From positions 1-64,000 of the forward strand of contig CAVYPM010000017.1 in assembly GCA_963770375.1 (NCBI GenBank): a stretch of 64,000 nucleotides of DNA, given 5' to 3'. Origin of the DNA: DASVBE01 sp963770375 (GTDB lineage: Bacteria; Actinomycetota; Actinomycetes; Streptosporangiales; Streptosporangiaceae). Positions 34,489-42,520 of this stretch are shown piece after piece. The translations under genes were made by a program, and so were the position numbers. Numbering within the stretch: position 1 is the stretch's first letter; each line of letters begins with the position of its first letter. The notes under the pieces are model-generated. The model was not told the DNA's origin, did no database searches, and was given only the letters and a program-made list of their open reading frames with translations.

Positions 34489-35022
34489 CACGACCCGGAC
34501 GGCCCTGGCTATCTCCTGGGCGCACGTGAGGACCGGGGAACCGGTCGTGTCGACCTCCACGTCGTAGACGACACCCTCGTGCACGGCCACCGCCTGGCTC
34601 GTCGCCATGCCCGGGACACGGTCGGGGCGGCCCGCCTCACGCCCGGCCGCCACCAGCGGATCGCAGTGCACCCCCGCCCACAGCACGTCGAGGCCGCCGA
34701 GCAGGCCCCGGAACCGCTGCTGCCCCGCACCGCCCGCCAGGAACACCTCGTCAAGAATCAAGCGCGCCCCGCGACTCGCCATGACCGCCAGCCCCCGGTA
34801 CCAGATCTCCTCGATCGCCCGGAACTCCGCCTTCGCGGTCACGGTGCCGTCGGGCTCCAGGACGAGCCCGGACCGCGGATCGTCGCCCCGCCCGGGCAGG
34901 GCCTCGGCCAGGGTGTCCGTCCCGAACGTGAGCCACACCCCAGGAAGAATGTCCTGCAGCGCCCGCGCAATCGACGACTTCCCCGAGCTGGAGCCGCCGT
35001 TCAGCACGATCACCTGAGTCAT
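34450..35022 (-). CDS. Chloramphenicol phosphotransferase (CPT)-like kinase
   Basis: 190 residues of the CPT-like P-loop family. Walker A VIVLNGGSSSGKSSIARAL at the N-terminus, TFGTDTLAEALPGRGD with the substrate-site Asp (D37-like in Streptomyces CPT), RLILDEVFLAGGAGQQRFRG and a LID region with REAGRPDRVPGMA. CPT phosphorylates chloramphenicol at C3; many homologues have unknown alcohol substrates. ATG 35022, reverse of the aminotransferase gene at 35147. Its 3' end overlaps the APH-like remnant. Confidence 0.75.
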   Translation of the reverse strand: MTQVIVLNGGSSSGKSSIARALQDILPGVWLTFGTDTLAEALPGRGDDPRSGLVLEPDGTVTAKAEFRAIEEIWYRGLAVMASRGARLILDEVFLAGGAGQQRFRGLLGGLDVLWAGVHCDPLVAAGREAGRPDRVPGMATSQAVAVHEGVVYDVEVDTTGSPVLTCAQEIARAVRVVLAEVVASGFEER

Positions 35023-35146
35023 GAATCCCTCCCAAAGGGGTGGCCAGGTTCCGGTGTGCCCCAAGGGGCGACGTTAATTGGTCCGGGGAGTCGTGATCTT
35101 CGGGCACCATAGGTGGCTTACTCGCAACGGGAGGTGCAGGGGCATC

Positions 35147-36355
35147 ATGGTGCCGCAGGCCAGCAGGCTGCAGAACGTCCGATACGACATCCGGGGGCCG
35201 GTACTGCGCCGGGCCCGCCAGCTCGAGGCCCAGGGTCACCAGATCCTGAAGCTCAACCTGGGTAACCCGGCGCCGTTCGGGCTCGCTGCCGCTGACGCGG
35301 TCATCCACGATGTCGTCGAGAACATCGGTGACGCCCAGGGCTACAGCGACGCCCGCGGCATCCATCCGGCCCGCCTTGCCGTGGCCCAGTTCTATACGCA
35401 CCGCGGCGTCGCAGGCCTCTCCCCCGACGACGTGTTCATCGGCAACGGCGTGTCCGAGCTGATCGTGATGGCGCTCCAGGCCCTCCTCGACAACGGCGAC
35501 GAGGTCCTGATCCCGAGCCCGGACTACCCGCTCTGGACCGGCGCCGTCAGCCTCTGCGGCGGCCGCGCCGTGCACTACCGCTGCGACGAGGAAGCCGGCT
35601 GGGCACCCGACCTCGAGCACGTCGCCGCCCAGATCACCGACCGCACCCGCGCCCTGGTGATCATCAACCCGAACAACCCGACCGGCGCCGTCTACTCGCG
35701 CCCCGTCCTCGACGGCCTCCTCGACCTGGCCAGGAAGCACAACCTGCTGGTCCTGTCCGACGAGATCTACGATCAGATCCTCTACGACGGCGCGATCCAC
35801 GAGCACGTCGCCGCGCTGGCTCCCGACCTCATGGTCCTCACCCTCGGCGGCCTGTCCAAGACCTACCGCCTGGCCGGGTTCCGGTCCGGCTGGCTGGTGA
35901 TTTCCGGGCCCACCCAGGACTCGCAGGACTACCTGGAGGGCCTGGAACTGCTGGCCAGCATGCGGCTGTGCCCGAACGTCCCGGCGCAGTACGCGATCCA
36001 GACCGCGCTCGGCGGCGACGAGAGCATCAAGGGCCTGCTGCTGCCCGGCGGCCGCCTCCGCGAGCAGCGCGACCGCGCCTGGCAGCAGATGACCAGCATC
36101 CCCGGGGTGAGCTGCGTAAGGCCACGCGGCGCGCTCTACCTGTTCCCGCGGCTCGACCCGGAGTGCTACAAGATCGCCGACGACGAGCAGATGGTCATCG
36201 ACCTGCTGGAGAGCCAGCACCTGCTGCTGTCCCACGGCACCGGCTTCAACCTGCCGACCGCGGACCACCTGCGGATGGTGTTCCTGGCCCCGGTCGACGT
36301 GCTGGACGACGCCATCGGCCGGTTCGCTACGTTCCTGGAGACCTACCAGCAGTAG
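35147..36355 (+). CDS. Alanine-synthesising-type PLP aminotransferase (AlaA-like)
   Basis: 402 residues, class I. The AlaA-subgroup start DIRGPVLRRARQLEAQGHQI is followed by LKLNLGNPAPFG, GYSDARGIHPARLAVAQFY, IPSPDYPLWTGAVSLCGG, NPNNPTGAVYSRPVLDGLL, VLSDEIYDQILYDG, and TLGGLSKTYRLAGFRSGW with the PLP Lys. PRGALYLFPRLDPE is conserved in the C-terminus. Activity is probably glutamate-pyruvate transamination, by subgroup. ATG 35147 follows GGGAGGTGCAGGGG. The gene is well preserved in frame. Confidence 0.85.
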   Translation: MVPQASRLQNVRYDIRGPVLRRARQLEAQGHQILKLNLGNPAPFGLAAADAVIHDVVENIGDAQGYSDARGIHPARLAVAQFYTHRGVAGLSPDDVFIGNGVSELIVMALQALLDNGDEVLIPSPDYPLWTGAVSLCGGRAVHYRCDEEAGWAPDLEHVAAQITDRTRALVIINPNNPTGAVYSRPVLDGLLDLARKHNLLVLSDEIYDQILYDGAIHEHVAALAPDLMVLTLGGLSKTYRLAGFRSGWLVISGPTQDSQDYLEGLELLASMRLCPNVPAQYAIQTALGGDESIKGLLLPGGRLREQRDRAWQQMTSIPGVSCVRPRGALYLFPRLDPECYKIADDEQMVIDLLESQHLLLSHGTGFNLPTADHLRMVFLAPVDVLDDAIGRFATFLETYQQ

Positions 36356-36388
36356 CGCCCCGGCCGCGTCCCGGGGCAGGATGCCCGC

Positions 36389-37408
36389 ATGCGGATCCTG
36401 ATCATGGGCGGCACGGCCTTCGTGGGCCGGCACATCGCCCAGGCGGCGCTCGGCGCCGGGCACGACGTCACGCTCTTCCACCGCGGCCAGACCGGGCGCG
36501 GCCTGTTCCCGGCGGCCACCGAGATCCTCGGCGACCGCAACGACGAGGCCGCGCTGGCCCAGCTCAGCGGCGGCAGCAACGGCAACGGCGCCGGGTGGGA
36601 CGCCACCGTCGACGTCAGCGCGTACCTGCCCCGCCAGGTGCGCGCGCTGGCCGCAGCGCTCGGCGGGCGCGGCGGCCAGCAGCTGTTCGTCTCCACCTGC
36701 TCGGTCTACAAGACCCCGGTCGCGCCCGGCTTCAGCGAGGACGCGCCGCTGAACGAGCTGCCAGAACCCGAGTCGGCGGAGTTCTCCCTGGAGAACTACG
36801 GCGCGCTCAAGGTGGCCTGCGAGCGGCTGGCCGGCGACCTGTATGGCCCCAGCACCGCGGTGATCCGGCCGACCTACGTCATCGGCCCCTACGACCGCAG
36901 CTACCGGTTCACCTGGTGGGTGACAAGGATCGCCCGCGGCGGCAAGGTCCTGGCGCCCGGCGACCCGGCGGACCCGATCCAGGTCATCGACGCCCGCGAC
37001 CAGGCCACGTTCGCGGTGTCCCTGCTGGAACGCAAACAGGGCGGCATCTACCACACGGTCAGCCCCACGCCGCCGTTCGGCTTCGGCGACATGCTCGAGG
37101 CGATCGCCGCCCGGGTCGCGCCGCCCGGCACCGAGCTCGTCTGGGTGGGCAAGGACTTCCTGCTCGGCCAGGGCCTGGACGACGGCGCGCTGCCGCTGTG
37201 GCCGGGCGGCGACCCGGAGAGCGACATCAACCGGGCCGACCCGGCCGCCGCCAACGACGCCGGCCTGGCCCCCCGCCCGCTCAGCCAGACCATCGACGAG
37301 CTCCAGGCCGCCGAGGCCGCGGCCCCCACGCCGGTCCCGGAAGGCACCGGCCTGACCGCGGAGCGTGAGGCCGGGCTCCTGGCCGCCTGGGCCGCCCAGG
37401 CCGGCTGA
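36389..37408 (+). CDS. NAD-dependent epimerase/reductase (atypical SDR)
   Basis: 339 residues, extended-type Rossmann fold. MRILIMGGTAFVGRHIAQAAL has the G-x-x-x-F-V-G-R pattern, followed by VTLFHRGQTGRG, ATVDVSAYLPRQV, LFVSTCSVYKTPVAPGF, ENYGALKVACERLA (Tyr-x3-Lys-like) and VIRPTYVIGPYDRSY. IQVIDARDQATFAVSLLERK follows, as in isoflavone-reductase/CSP41-like proteins. It starts at ATG 36389, 33 bp after the aminotransferase, with a possible shared transcript. A large hairpin follows its stop. Confidence 0.8.
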   Translation: MRILIMGGTAFVGRHIAQAALGAGHDVTLFHRGQTGRGLFPAATEILGDRNDEAALAQLSGGSNGNGAGWDATVDVSAYLPRQVRALAAALGGRGGQQLFVSTCSVYKTPVAPGFSEDAPLNELPEPESAEFSLENYGALKVACERLAGDLYGPSTAVIRPTYVIGPYDRSYRFTWWVTRIARGGKVLAPGDPADPIQVIDARDQATFAVSLLERKQGGIYHTVSPTPPFGFGDMLEAIAARVAPPGTELVWVGKDFLLGQGLDDGALPLWPGGDPESDINRADPAAANDAGLAPRPLSQTIDELQAAEAAAPTPVPEGTGLTAEREAGLLAAWAAQAG

Positions 37409-37421
37409 GCAGCCGGAACAG

Positions 37422-37470
37422 CGAGATGGCCCCGGTCCGCGGCGGGTGCCGCAGGACCAGGGCCATCTCG
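37422..37470 (+). terminator. Long hairpin terminator with T-run downstream
   Basis: CGAGATGGCCC pairs with GGGCCATCTCG (37422-37432 with 37460-37470), then GGTCC/GGACC and GCGGC/GCCGC, with one mismatch, one bulged base and a 4-nt GGGT loop: 21 bp in all. GATTTTTTAGGAT follows at about 37486. It ends the epimerase transcript and, read from the other side, the convergent YceI gene. The rest of the 118-bp gap is unremarkable. Confidence 0.7.
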
Positions 37471-37526
37471 TTCCGTACGATCCTGATTTTTTAGGATTAC
37501 GGTGGATACGGCGCGGGCGCCGGAGA

Positions 37527-38093
37527 CTAGGCGGTCTGCAGTACGGCCTCGATCTCCAGGTGCAGGGTGATCTTGTCGGCCACGACCACGCCGCCGTTCT
37601 GCATCGGGGCGGAGAAGTTCACGTTGAAGTCGCGCCGGTTGATCTCGCCGGTCGCGGTGAACCCGGCGCGGGTGCCGCCGAACGGGTCCGGGCCGAAGCC
37701 GTTCAGCTCGAGCTTCAGCGGCACGCTGCGGGTCACGCCCTTGAGCGTCAGCTCGCCGTCGAGGACGAAGCCGTCCTCGTCCTCGCGGATGCCGGTGGAG
37801 GCGTAGGTCATCGTCGGGTAGGTCTCGACCTCGAAGAAGTCGGCCGACCTGATGTGGTCGTCGCGCTGGGCGTTGCCGGTGTCGATCGAGGTCAGGTCGA
37901 TCTCGGCGGTGACCGACGAGGCCAGCGGGTTCTCTCCGGTGACGAGCTCACCGGTGAAGGTCTTGAACTTGCCCCGCACCTTGCTGACCATCATGTGCCG
38001 GACCGAGAAGCCGACCTCCGAGTGGACCGGGTCGATGGACCACGCACCGGCGACATAGCCGGGAATCTGGGCCAGCGAGGTAGTGTCAGTCAT
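37527..38093 (-). CDS. YceI-family polyisoprenoid-binding-like protein
   Basis: 188 residues with the YceI lipocalin-like fold: YVAGAWSIDPVHSEVGFSVRHMM, KVRGKFKTFTGELVTGENPL, SSVTAEIDLTSIDTGNAQRDDHIRSADFFEVETYP (in parts), the LTLKGVTRSVPLKLELNG strand and FNVNFSAPMQNGGVVVADKI. YceI proteins bind isoprenoid or other hydrophobic ligands. No signal peptide, so cytoplasmic. ATG 38093 is preferred over GTG 38105 because GAGGAG is better spaced. It is divergent from a MarR gene with palindromes between, suggesting MarR control. Confidence 0.82.
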   Translation of the reverse strand: MTDTTSLAQIPGYVAGAWSIDPVHSEVGFSVRHMMVSKVRGKFKTFTGELVTGENPLASSVTAEIDLTSIDTGNAQRDDHIRSADFFEVETYPTMTYASTGIREDEDGFVLDGELTLKGVTRSVPLKLELNGFGPDPFGGTRAGFTATGEINRRDFNVNFSAPMQNGGVVVADKITLHLEIEAVLQTA

Positions 38094-38124
38094 CTTGATT
38101 TTCACTCCTCAGGAAGAAATCTTG

Positions 38125-38176
38125 TTGAGGGTTCAAGTATTATCACGGGGAGCCGCAAGTTGTCAAACGTTCAACT
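38125..38176. promoter_or_regulatory. Operator candidates between yceI-like and MarR genes
   Basis: TTGA-GGGT-TCAA at 38125-38136 is a perfect 4-4-4 palindrome. AGTTG (38158-38162) and CAACT (38172-38176) make a second, 19-bp interrupted palindrome, and the interval contains TATTATC. Both fit between divergent starts at 38093 and 38197. Palindrome content and position suggest a MarR operator. Confidence 0.45.
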
Positions 38177-38196
38177 ACTACGGGTATCCTAGAAGC

Positions 38197-38718
38197 GTGG
38201 CCACGACCGAAACCCGCTGGCTGTCAGCGGAGGAACAGCAGGCGTGGCGGTCCTTCCTGACCGCCACGCAGACGCTGTTCAGCACGCTCGAGGCGCAGCT
38301 GCAGCAGTGCGCCGGGATACCGCACGGATACTACGAGATCCTGGTCCGGCTGTCCGAGGCGCCCGGCCGCGCGATGCGGATGAGCCAGCTGGCCGAGGTC
38401 TCGACGTCCAGCAAGAGCCGGCTGTCGCACGCGGTGGCCCGGCTGGAGGAACGGGGCTGGATCCGGCGCACCGAGTGCCCGACCGACCGGCGCGGCCAGG
38501 TCGCCGAGCTGACCGACGAAGGGTTCGCCGCGCTGGCCGCCGCCGCCCCGGGGCACGTCGAGCAGGTCCGGCGGTCGCTGATCGACGCGCTCACCCCGGA
38601 GCAGGTCACCCAGCTGCGGCAGATCAGCGAGGCGATCATGGCGTCGGCGGGTGCCTGCGCGGCCGTGCTGGGGGAACCGCCGGTATCGTTGTGCCAAAGC
38701 GACGACGGAGACGAGTAG
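38197..38718 (+). CDS. MarR family transcriptional regulator
   Basis: 173 residues. TRWLSAEEQQAWRSFLTATQ opens helix 1, then the wHTH AMRMSQLAEVSTSSKSRLSH (recognition helix), AVARLEERGWIRR and the wing ECPTDRRGQVAELTDEG with D-x-R. The C-terminal helices form the dimer. GTG 38197 is chosen over a longer frame from 38083 which runs through the operator region and the yceI start. Regulates the divergent YceI gene by position. Its stop (38716-38718) directly precedes the T-box leader, so some aspS message may start from this promoter. Confidence 0.85.
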   Translation: MATTETRWLSAEEQQAWRSFLTATQTLFSTLEAQLQQCAGIPHGYYEILVRLSEAPGRAMRMSQLAEVSTSSKSRLSHAVARLEERGWIRRTECPTDRRGQVAELTDEGFAALAAAAPGHVEQVRRSLIDALTPEQVTQLRQISEAIMASAGACAAVLGEPPVSLCQSDDGDE

Positions 38719-38984
38719 CCGGGGACGACCGCGAGCGGAGAGAGCCGCTGGCAGCTGCGAAGGCGGCCTCGCGGACCACGGTGAAGACCCTCCCGAGCGC
38801 GGGGAGGAACGGCGGCCGCGGCCAGCGGCCGGCCCATGCCCCGCCGGCTGGCCTCCGTGACCGGGCCGCAGTGAGGCCGCGGCCGCCCGCCTTGCCGGGC
38901 GGCATCAGCGGCGAAAGTGCGGTGGCACCGCGAGTACCCTTCTCGCCCGCACTCCCAAGGGATCGCAGCGTCCGCAGGAGTGCT
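38719..38984 (+). promoter_or_regulatory. Translational T-box riboswitch upstream of AspRS
   Basis: The T-box consensus GGTGGCACCGCG lies at 38921-38932. AGTGCGG (38916-38922) pairs with CCGCACT (38947-38953), and GCGAG (38930-38934) with CTCGC (38942-38946), leaving the TGGCACC bulge: a canonical antisequestrator. CCGCACT is also needed for GCACTCC (38949-38955) pairing with GGAGTGC (38977-38983), which covers the Shine-Dalgarno GCAGGAG, so the two states exclude each other. TGGC would bind a GCCA acceptor end (discriminator G, as in tRNA-Asp/Asn). A Stem I candidate is CCGCGAG (38729-38735) with CTCGCGG (38768-38774); GAC triplets at 38774-38776 and 38786-38788 are specifier candidates. A 13-bp stem (38811-38823 with 38875-38887) fills the linker. 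Confidence 0.8.
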
Positions 38985-38985
38985 G

Positions 38986-40290
38986 ATGATCTCCCGTACT
39001 ATGACCGCCGACCTGGCCGGGATGGCCGGGCAGCAGGCCACCATCGCCGGCTGGCTGCACCGCAAGCGCCAGCTGAAGTCCATGACCTTCCTGATCATCC
39101 GGGACCGGACCGGGCTGGCCCAGGCCGTCCTGACCGAGCCGGACGCGATCGCCGCCGCCGCCCGGCTGCCCGAGGAAACCGTGCTCGAGGTGACCGGCCA
39201 GGTGACCGCCGCGGCGCAGGCCCCGGGTGGCGCCGAGATCACCAGCCCGGTGATCACCGCGCTGTCCGGCCCGGCCGCACCGCCCGCGCTGGACATCTAC
39301 CGGCCCGACGTGACCGCCTCGCTGCCCGCCATCCTGGACGGCGCGCCGGCCACGCTGCGGCACCCGCGGCTGAAGGCCGCGTTCGAGGTCTCGGCGGCCA
39401 GCGTGGCCGGGTTCCGCACGGTCATGCACGGGCTCGGCTTCACCGAGGTGCACAGCCCCAAGATCGTCGAGTCGGCGACCGAGTCCGGGGCCAGTACGTT
39501 CGGCCTGGACTACTTCGGCCGCCGGGCCTACCTGGCCCAGTCCCCGCAGTTCTTCAAGCAGGCGCTGGTCGGGGTGTTCGAGCGGGTCTACGAGACCGGC
39601 CCGGTGTTCCGGGCCGAGCCGCACGACACCGCACGGCACCTGGCCCAGTACACGAGCCTGGACGCCGAGTTCGGCTTCATCACCGACCATCAGGACGTGA
39701 TGGCGGTCCTGCGCGAGGTGTTCGCGGGCATGGTGGCCGGGGTGCGCGGCCAGGCCGCCGCGGCGGCGGAGCTGGCCGGCGCGAACCTGCCCGAGGTGCC
39801 CGCCACGATCCCGCAGGTGCACTTCGCCGACGCGCAGGAGCTGATCGCGAAATCCGCCGGGTGGGACCCGCGCGGCGAGCCGGACCTGTCCCCCGCCGAC
39901 GAGCGCTGGCTGTCGGACTGGGGCGTGCGCGAGCACGGCTCGGAGTTCCTGTACGTGACCGGCTACCCGATGGCCAAGCGGCCCTTCTACACCCACCCCG
40001 ACCCGGCCAGGCCAGGGTTCTCGAACAGCTTCGACCTGCTGTTCCGCGGGCTCGAGCTGGTGACCGGCGGGCAGCGGCTGCACCGTCACGAGGACTACCT
40101 GGCGGCGCTGGCCGCGCGCGGCGAGGACCCGGCGCACTACGCGGGCTACCTGCAGGTGTTCGAGCACGGCATGCCGCCGCACGGCGGCTTCGCGATCGGG
40201 CTCGAGCGGTGGACGGCCCGGCTGACCGGCGCCGCCAACATCCGCTCGGTCACGCTGTTCCCGCGCGACCTGCACCGCCTGACCCCCTGA
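38986..40290 (+). CDS. aspS: Archaeal-type aspartyl-tRNA synthetase (probably non-discriminating, Asp/Asn)
   Basis: 434 residues, the short archaeal/eukaryal AspRS form without the bacterial GAD insertion domain. The OB-fold anticodon domain is VTIAGWLHRKRQLKSMTFLI-like (residues about 17-45), then motif 1 HPRLKAAFEVSAASVAGFR, motif 2 FRAEPHDTARHLAQYTSLDAE and motif 3 GGFAIGLERWTARLTGA. Bacterial actinomycetes normally carry a long bacterial AspRS, so this is probably a second, transferred or ancient copy that charges tRNA-Asp and perhaps tRNA-Asn (with GatCAB). ATG 38986 has GCAGGAG (38974-38980), the site masked by the T-box sequestrator. Reading frame is intact. Confidence 0.82.
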   Translation: MISRTMTADLAGMAGQQATIAGWLHRKRQLKSMTFLIIRDRTGLAQAVLTEPDAIAAAARLPEETVLEVTGQVTAAAQAPGGAEITSPVITALSGPAAPPALDIYRPDVTASLPAILDGAPATLRHPRLKAAFEVSAASVAGFRTVMHGLGFTEVHSPKIVESATESGASTFGLDYFGRRAYLAQSPQFFKQALVGVFERVYETGPVFRAEPHDTARHLAQYTSLDAEFGFITDHQDVMAVLREVFAGMVAGVRGQAAAAAELAGANLPEVPATIPQVHFADAQELIAKSAGWDPRGEPDLSPADERWLSDWGVREHGSEFLYVTGYPMAKRPFYTHPDPARPGFSNSFDLLFRGLELVTGGQRLHRHEDYLAALAARGEDPAHYAGYLQVFEHGMPPHGGFAIGLERWTARLTGAANIRSVTLFPRDLHRLTP

Positions 40291-40310
40291 CCGCGGGCCC
40301 TCGACGATGC

Positions 40311-40360
40311 CCGAGGATGTGCCATTCACGACTTCTATGCCCTCGATGGCACATCCTCGG
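40311..40360 (+). terminator. 15-bp perfect hairpin after aspS
   Basis: CCGAGGATGTGCCAT (40311-40325) is perfectly complementary to ATGGCACATCCTCGG (40346-40360), with a 20-nt loop. No T-run follows. It sits between aspS and the convergent NAD(P)-binding gene, so it may terminate both; the arms are unusually AT-balanced for this window. Confidence 0.6.
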
Positions 40361-40385
40361 TCCCGGCTCGTCGGGGCGCACTGGG

Positions 40386-41043
40386 CTAGTAGGCGACCGT
40401 TATGCGGCGGCGGAGCGGGGCGCCGGCCTCGATGACGTCGGCCAGGGCGACCGCGAAGTCGGGGATCGTGATCCGGCTGACCCCGTTCCCGTCGGTCAGC
40501 AGGTCGTCGCCGCCGGTACGGTAGCGGCCGGTCCGCTCGCCGGGCTCGATCAGCGCGGCCGGGCTGACGCAGGTCCAGTCCAGGTCATCGGCGGCCCGGT
40601 AGACCTCGTCGAGGGCACGGGCGTGCGCCTGCGCGACCGGGCGCCAGGCCGCCGGGAAGTCCGGTGTGTCCATCAGCCGCTCGCCGGACGCGGTCCGCAG
40701 GCTGCCGGCCCCGCCGGTGACCACCAGCCGGCTGAGCGCCGGCGATCTGCATCCCCTCGGTCAGGCCCCGGGCCACCTCGACCAGCGCGTCGGCCGGGTC
40801 GCCGCCGTCGCCGTCCGGGCCCGGCCGCCGCGGGCCGACCGTGGACAGCACCGCGCCCACCTCCTGGGTCAGCGTGCTCACGATGGCCGGGTCGGTGGCG
40901 TCGGCCGCGATGACCTGGATGTCCAGGCCGCTGACGGGCGCGCCGGACCGGGTGATGCCGGTGACCGCGTGGCCGCGGTCAAGCAGTTCCGCCGCGGCGG
41001 CCTGGCCGATGGCCCCGCTGGCTCCGAACAGCAGGATGTTCAT
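40386..41043 (-). CDS. NAD(P)-binding (NmrA/SDR-like) protein, one frameshift
   Basis: About 218 residues. The N-terminus MNILLFGASGAIGQAAAAEL is a Rossmann start with GASGxIGQ; GLDIQVIAADATDPAIVSTL and GAVLSTVGPRR follow. Near 40740 the frame shifts, and the rest continues LVVTGGAGSLRTASGERLMD, DLDWTCVSPAALIEPGERTG and ITIPDFAVALADVIEAGAPL. These are the NmrA/BVR-B-like anti-dehydrogenase signatures of flavin reductase-type proteins. ATG 41043 or 41052. Substrate unknown. The shift is probably an indel in a GC-rich stretch. A repeat copy lies just upstream. Confidence 0.7.
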
Positions 41044-41078
41044 GCCCGCCATCTCACCACGGGCAGCGGCGCGGGCAG

Positions 41079-41200
41079 TGCTAGCCGCTCGCTGCGGGCC
41101 GCTTGAGGGCGCTGCCTTCCCTCCTCGCTCCCTCGGCGCTCCTTCGTCGCGCCTCATCGCTCGTCAGGAAAACAGCGCCGCGGCCCTCCGCGAGCCGGAG
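41079..41200. repeat. Copy of the dispersed repeat, minus orientation
   Basis: GTGCTAGCCGCTCGCTGCGG, then GCTGCCTTCCCTCCTCGCTC, CGTCGCGCCTCATCGCTCGT and CAGGAAAACAGCGCCGCGG follow in the same order as the reverse complement of the 12.65-kb unit, with a few changes at both ends. It separates the NAD(P)-binding gene from a small hypothetical gene. Confidence 0.85.
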
Positions 41201-41242
41201 GCCGGCCCCCGGGTAGGGTTCCGGCATGAAGAGCGTGAGCGC

Positions 41243-41533
41243 ATGACGCAGCAGGGCGGGACCGGCACGGAGGACCTGGACGCGCTGTCCTCCCGGGAGC
41301 TGCACGACCGGGCGGTCCACCGGGCCGTGCACCACCTGGACGTGGCCTTCCTGTGGCGGCTGCTGAAGGAACTGCCGGCCGGCGAGGCCGCGGCCGGGCA
41401 CCCTGACCACGCCGCCGCGGACGCGGTCAAGGTGTCCTCGCTGATCGGCGACCTGCTGGACTCCGGCGACCCGGACGTGGTCGACTCGCTGCGCCCGCTG
41501 TACCTGGACTACCTGCGCCAGCACGGCGGCTGA
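41243..41533 (+). CDS. Small conserved hypothetical protein
   Basis: 96 residues, acidic and helical: MTQQGGTGTEDLDALSSREL, HHLDVAFLWRLLKELPAGE and VSSLIGDLLDSGDPDVVDSL, ending LYLDYLRQHGG. The pattern is of a soluble actinobacterial protein of unknown function. ATG 41243 is chosen; longer frames would read into the repeat. It is convergent with the Qor gene. Confidence 0.55.
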   Translation: MTQQGGTGTEDLDALSSRELHDRAVHRAVHHLDVAFLWRLLKELPAGEAAAGHPDHAAADAVKVSSLIGDLLDSGDPDVVDSLRPLYLDYLRQHGG

Positions 41534-41548
41534 GCCCGGCGCCCCGGC

Positions 41549-42520
41549 TCAGTTCGGGGCGACCACGACCTTGCCGACCGTGCCCTGCTCGACCGCGTCC
41601 TGGGCGGCGGCCACGCCGTCCAGCGGGAAGCTGGTGACCGGCAGCGCGGTCAGCGCGCCGTCGGCCAGGGCCAGCGTGATGTCGGCCGCGGCCTGGTCCA
41701 GGTCGGCCCGCGGGACGCCGTAGAGCAGGACGAACTCAAGCGTCACGTTCGCGGTCATGCAGGGGCGGACCGGCAGCACCGGGTCCTGGCCGTCGGCGGC
41801 GTAGACCGCGATATGCGCGTGCGGCCGGCAGACCGCCAGGTCCAGGGCGATGTTCTGGCCCAGCGCCAGCTCCACCACGCGGTCCACCGGCGCGCCCAGG
41901 GCGCGGATCTGATCGGCCGCGTCCGGGTCCCGGTAGTTGATCACATGGTCCGCGCCGGCCTGGGTCGCCAGCTCGGCTTTCTCCGGCCCGCTGACCGTGG
42001 TGATCACCCGCGCCCCGCCCTGCCTGGCGAGCTCGATCGCGAAGTGGCCCACCGCGCCGGCCCCGCCCGCGACCAGGACCGTCTGGCCGGCCACCGGGCC
42101 GTTCGCGAACACGCAGCGGTGCGCGGTTATCGCCGGGACGCCGAGCGCGGCGGCCAGCTCCCAGCTCACCCCGTCGGGCAGGGCCACGGCCTGCCGGGCG
42201 GGCAGCACGGTCCACTCCGCCGCGGTCCCCCAGCGCCGCCCGGCCGCGGCCATGAACAGCCAGACCCGCTGGCCGACCCGGCCCGGGTCCACGCCGTCGC
42301 CGACCGCGTCGATGGTCCCGGCCCCGTCCTGGTGCGGGATCTGGAAGCCGTCGATGGGCCGGGGCACCGCGCCGCTCCTGGCCTTCCAGTCGGTCGGGTT
42401 CACCCCGGACAGCGCGATGCGGACACGGACCTCGCCCGGTCCCGGCTCGGGCCGGTCCACCTCGGCGACCCGCAGCACCTCGGCGGCTGGACCGGCGTGA
42501 TCGTACAGCGCAGCTCTCAT
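41549..42520 (-). CDS. Zinc-independent quinone oxidoreductase (Qor/MDR family)
   Basis: 323 residues. GroES-like N-terminus MRAALYDHAGPAAEVLRVAE, RIALSGVNPTDWKARSG, then the NADPH domain TVLVAGGAGAVGHFAIELARQGGARVITTVSG. The zinc ligands are absent, as in QOR/zeta-crystallin types. Substrate specificity not predicted. ATG 42520. An aldo/keto reductase lies upstream on the same strand, separated by 147 bp that contain two hairpins. Confidence 0.85.
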   Translation of the reverse strand: MRAALYDHAGPAAEVLRVAEVDRPEPGPGEVRVRIALSGVNPTDWKARSGAVPRPIDGFQIPHQDGAGTIDAVGDGVDPGRVGQRVWLFMAAAGRRWGTAAEWTVLPARQAVALPDGVSWELAAALGVPAITAHRCVFANGPVAGQTVLVAGGAGAVGHFAIELARQGGARVITTVSGPEKAELATQAGADHVINYRDPDAADQIRALGAPVDRVVELALGQNIALDLAVCRPHAHIAVYAADGQDPVLPVRPCMTANVTLEFVLLYGVPRADLDQAAADITLALADGALTALPVTSFPLDGVAAAQDAVEQGTVGKVVVAPN

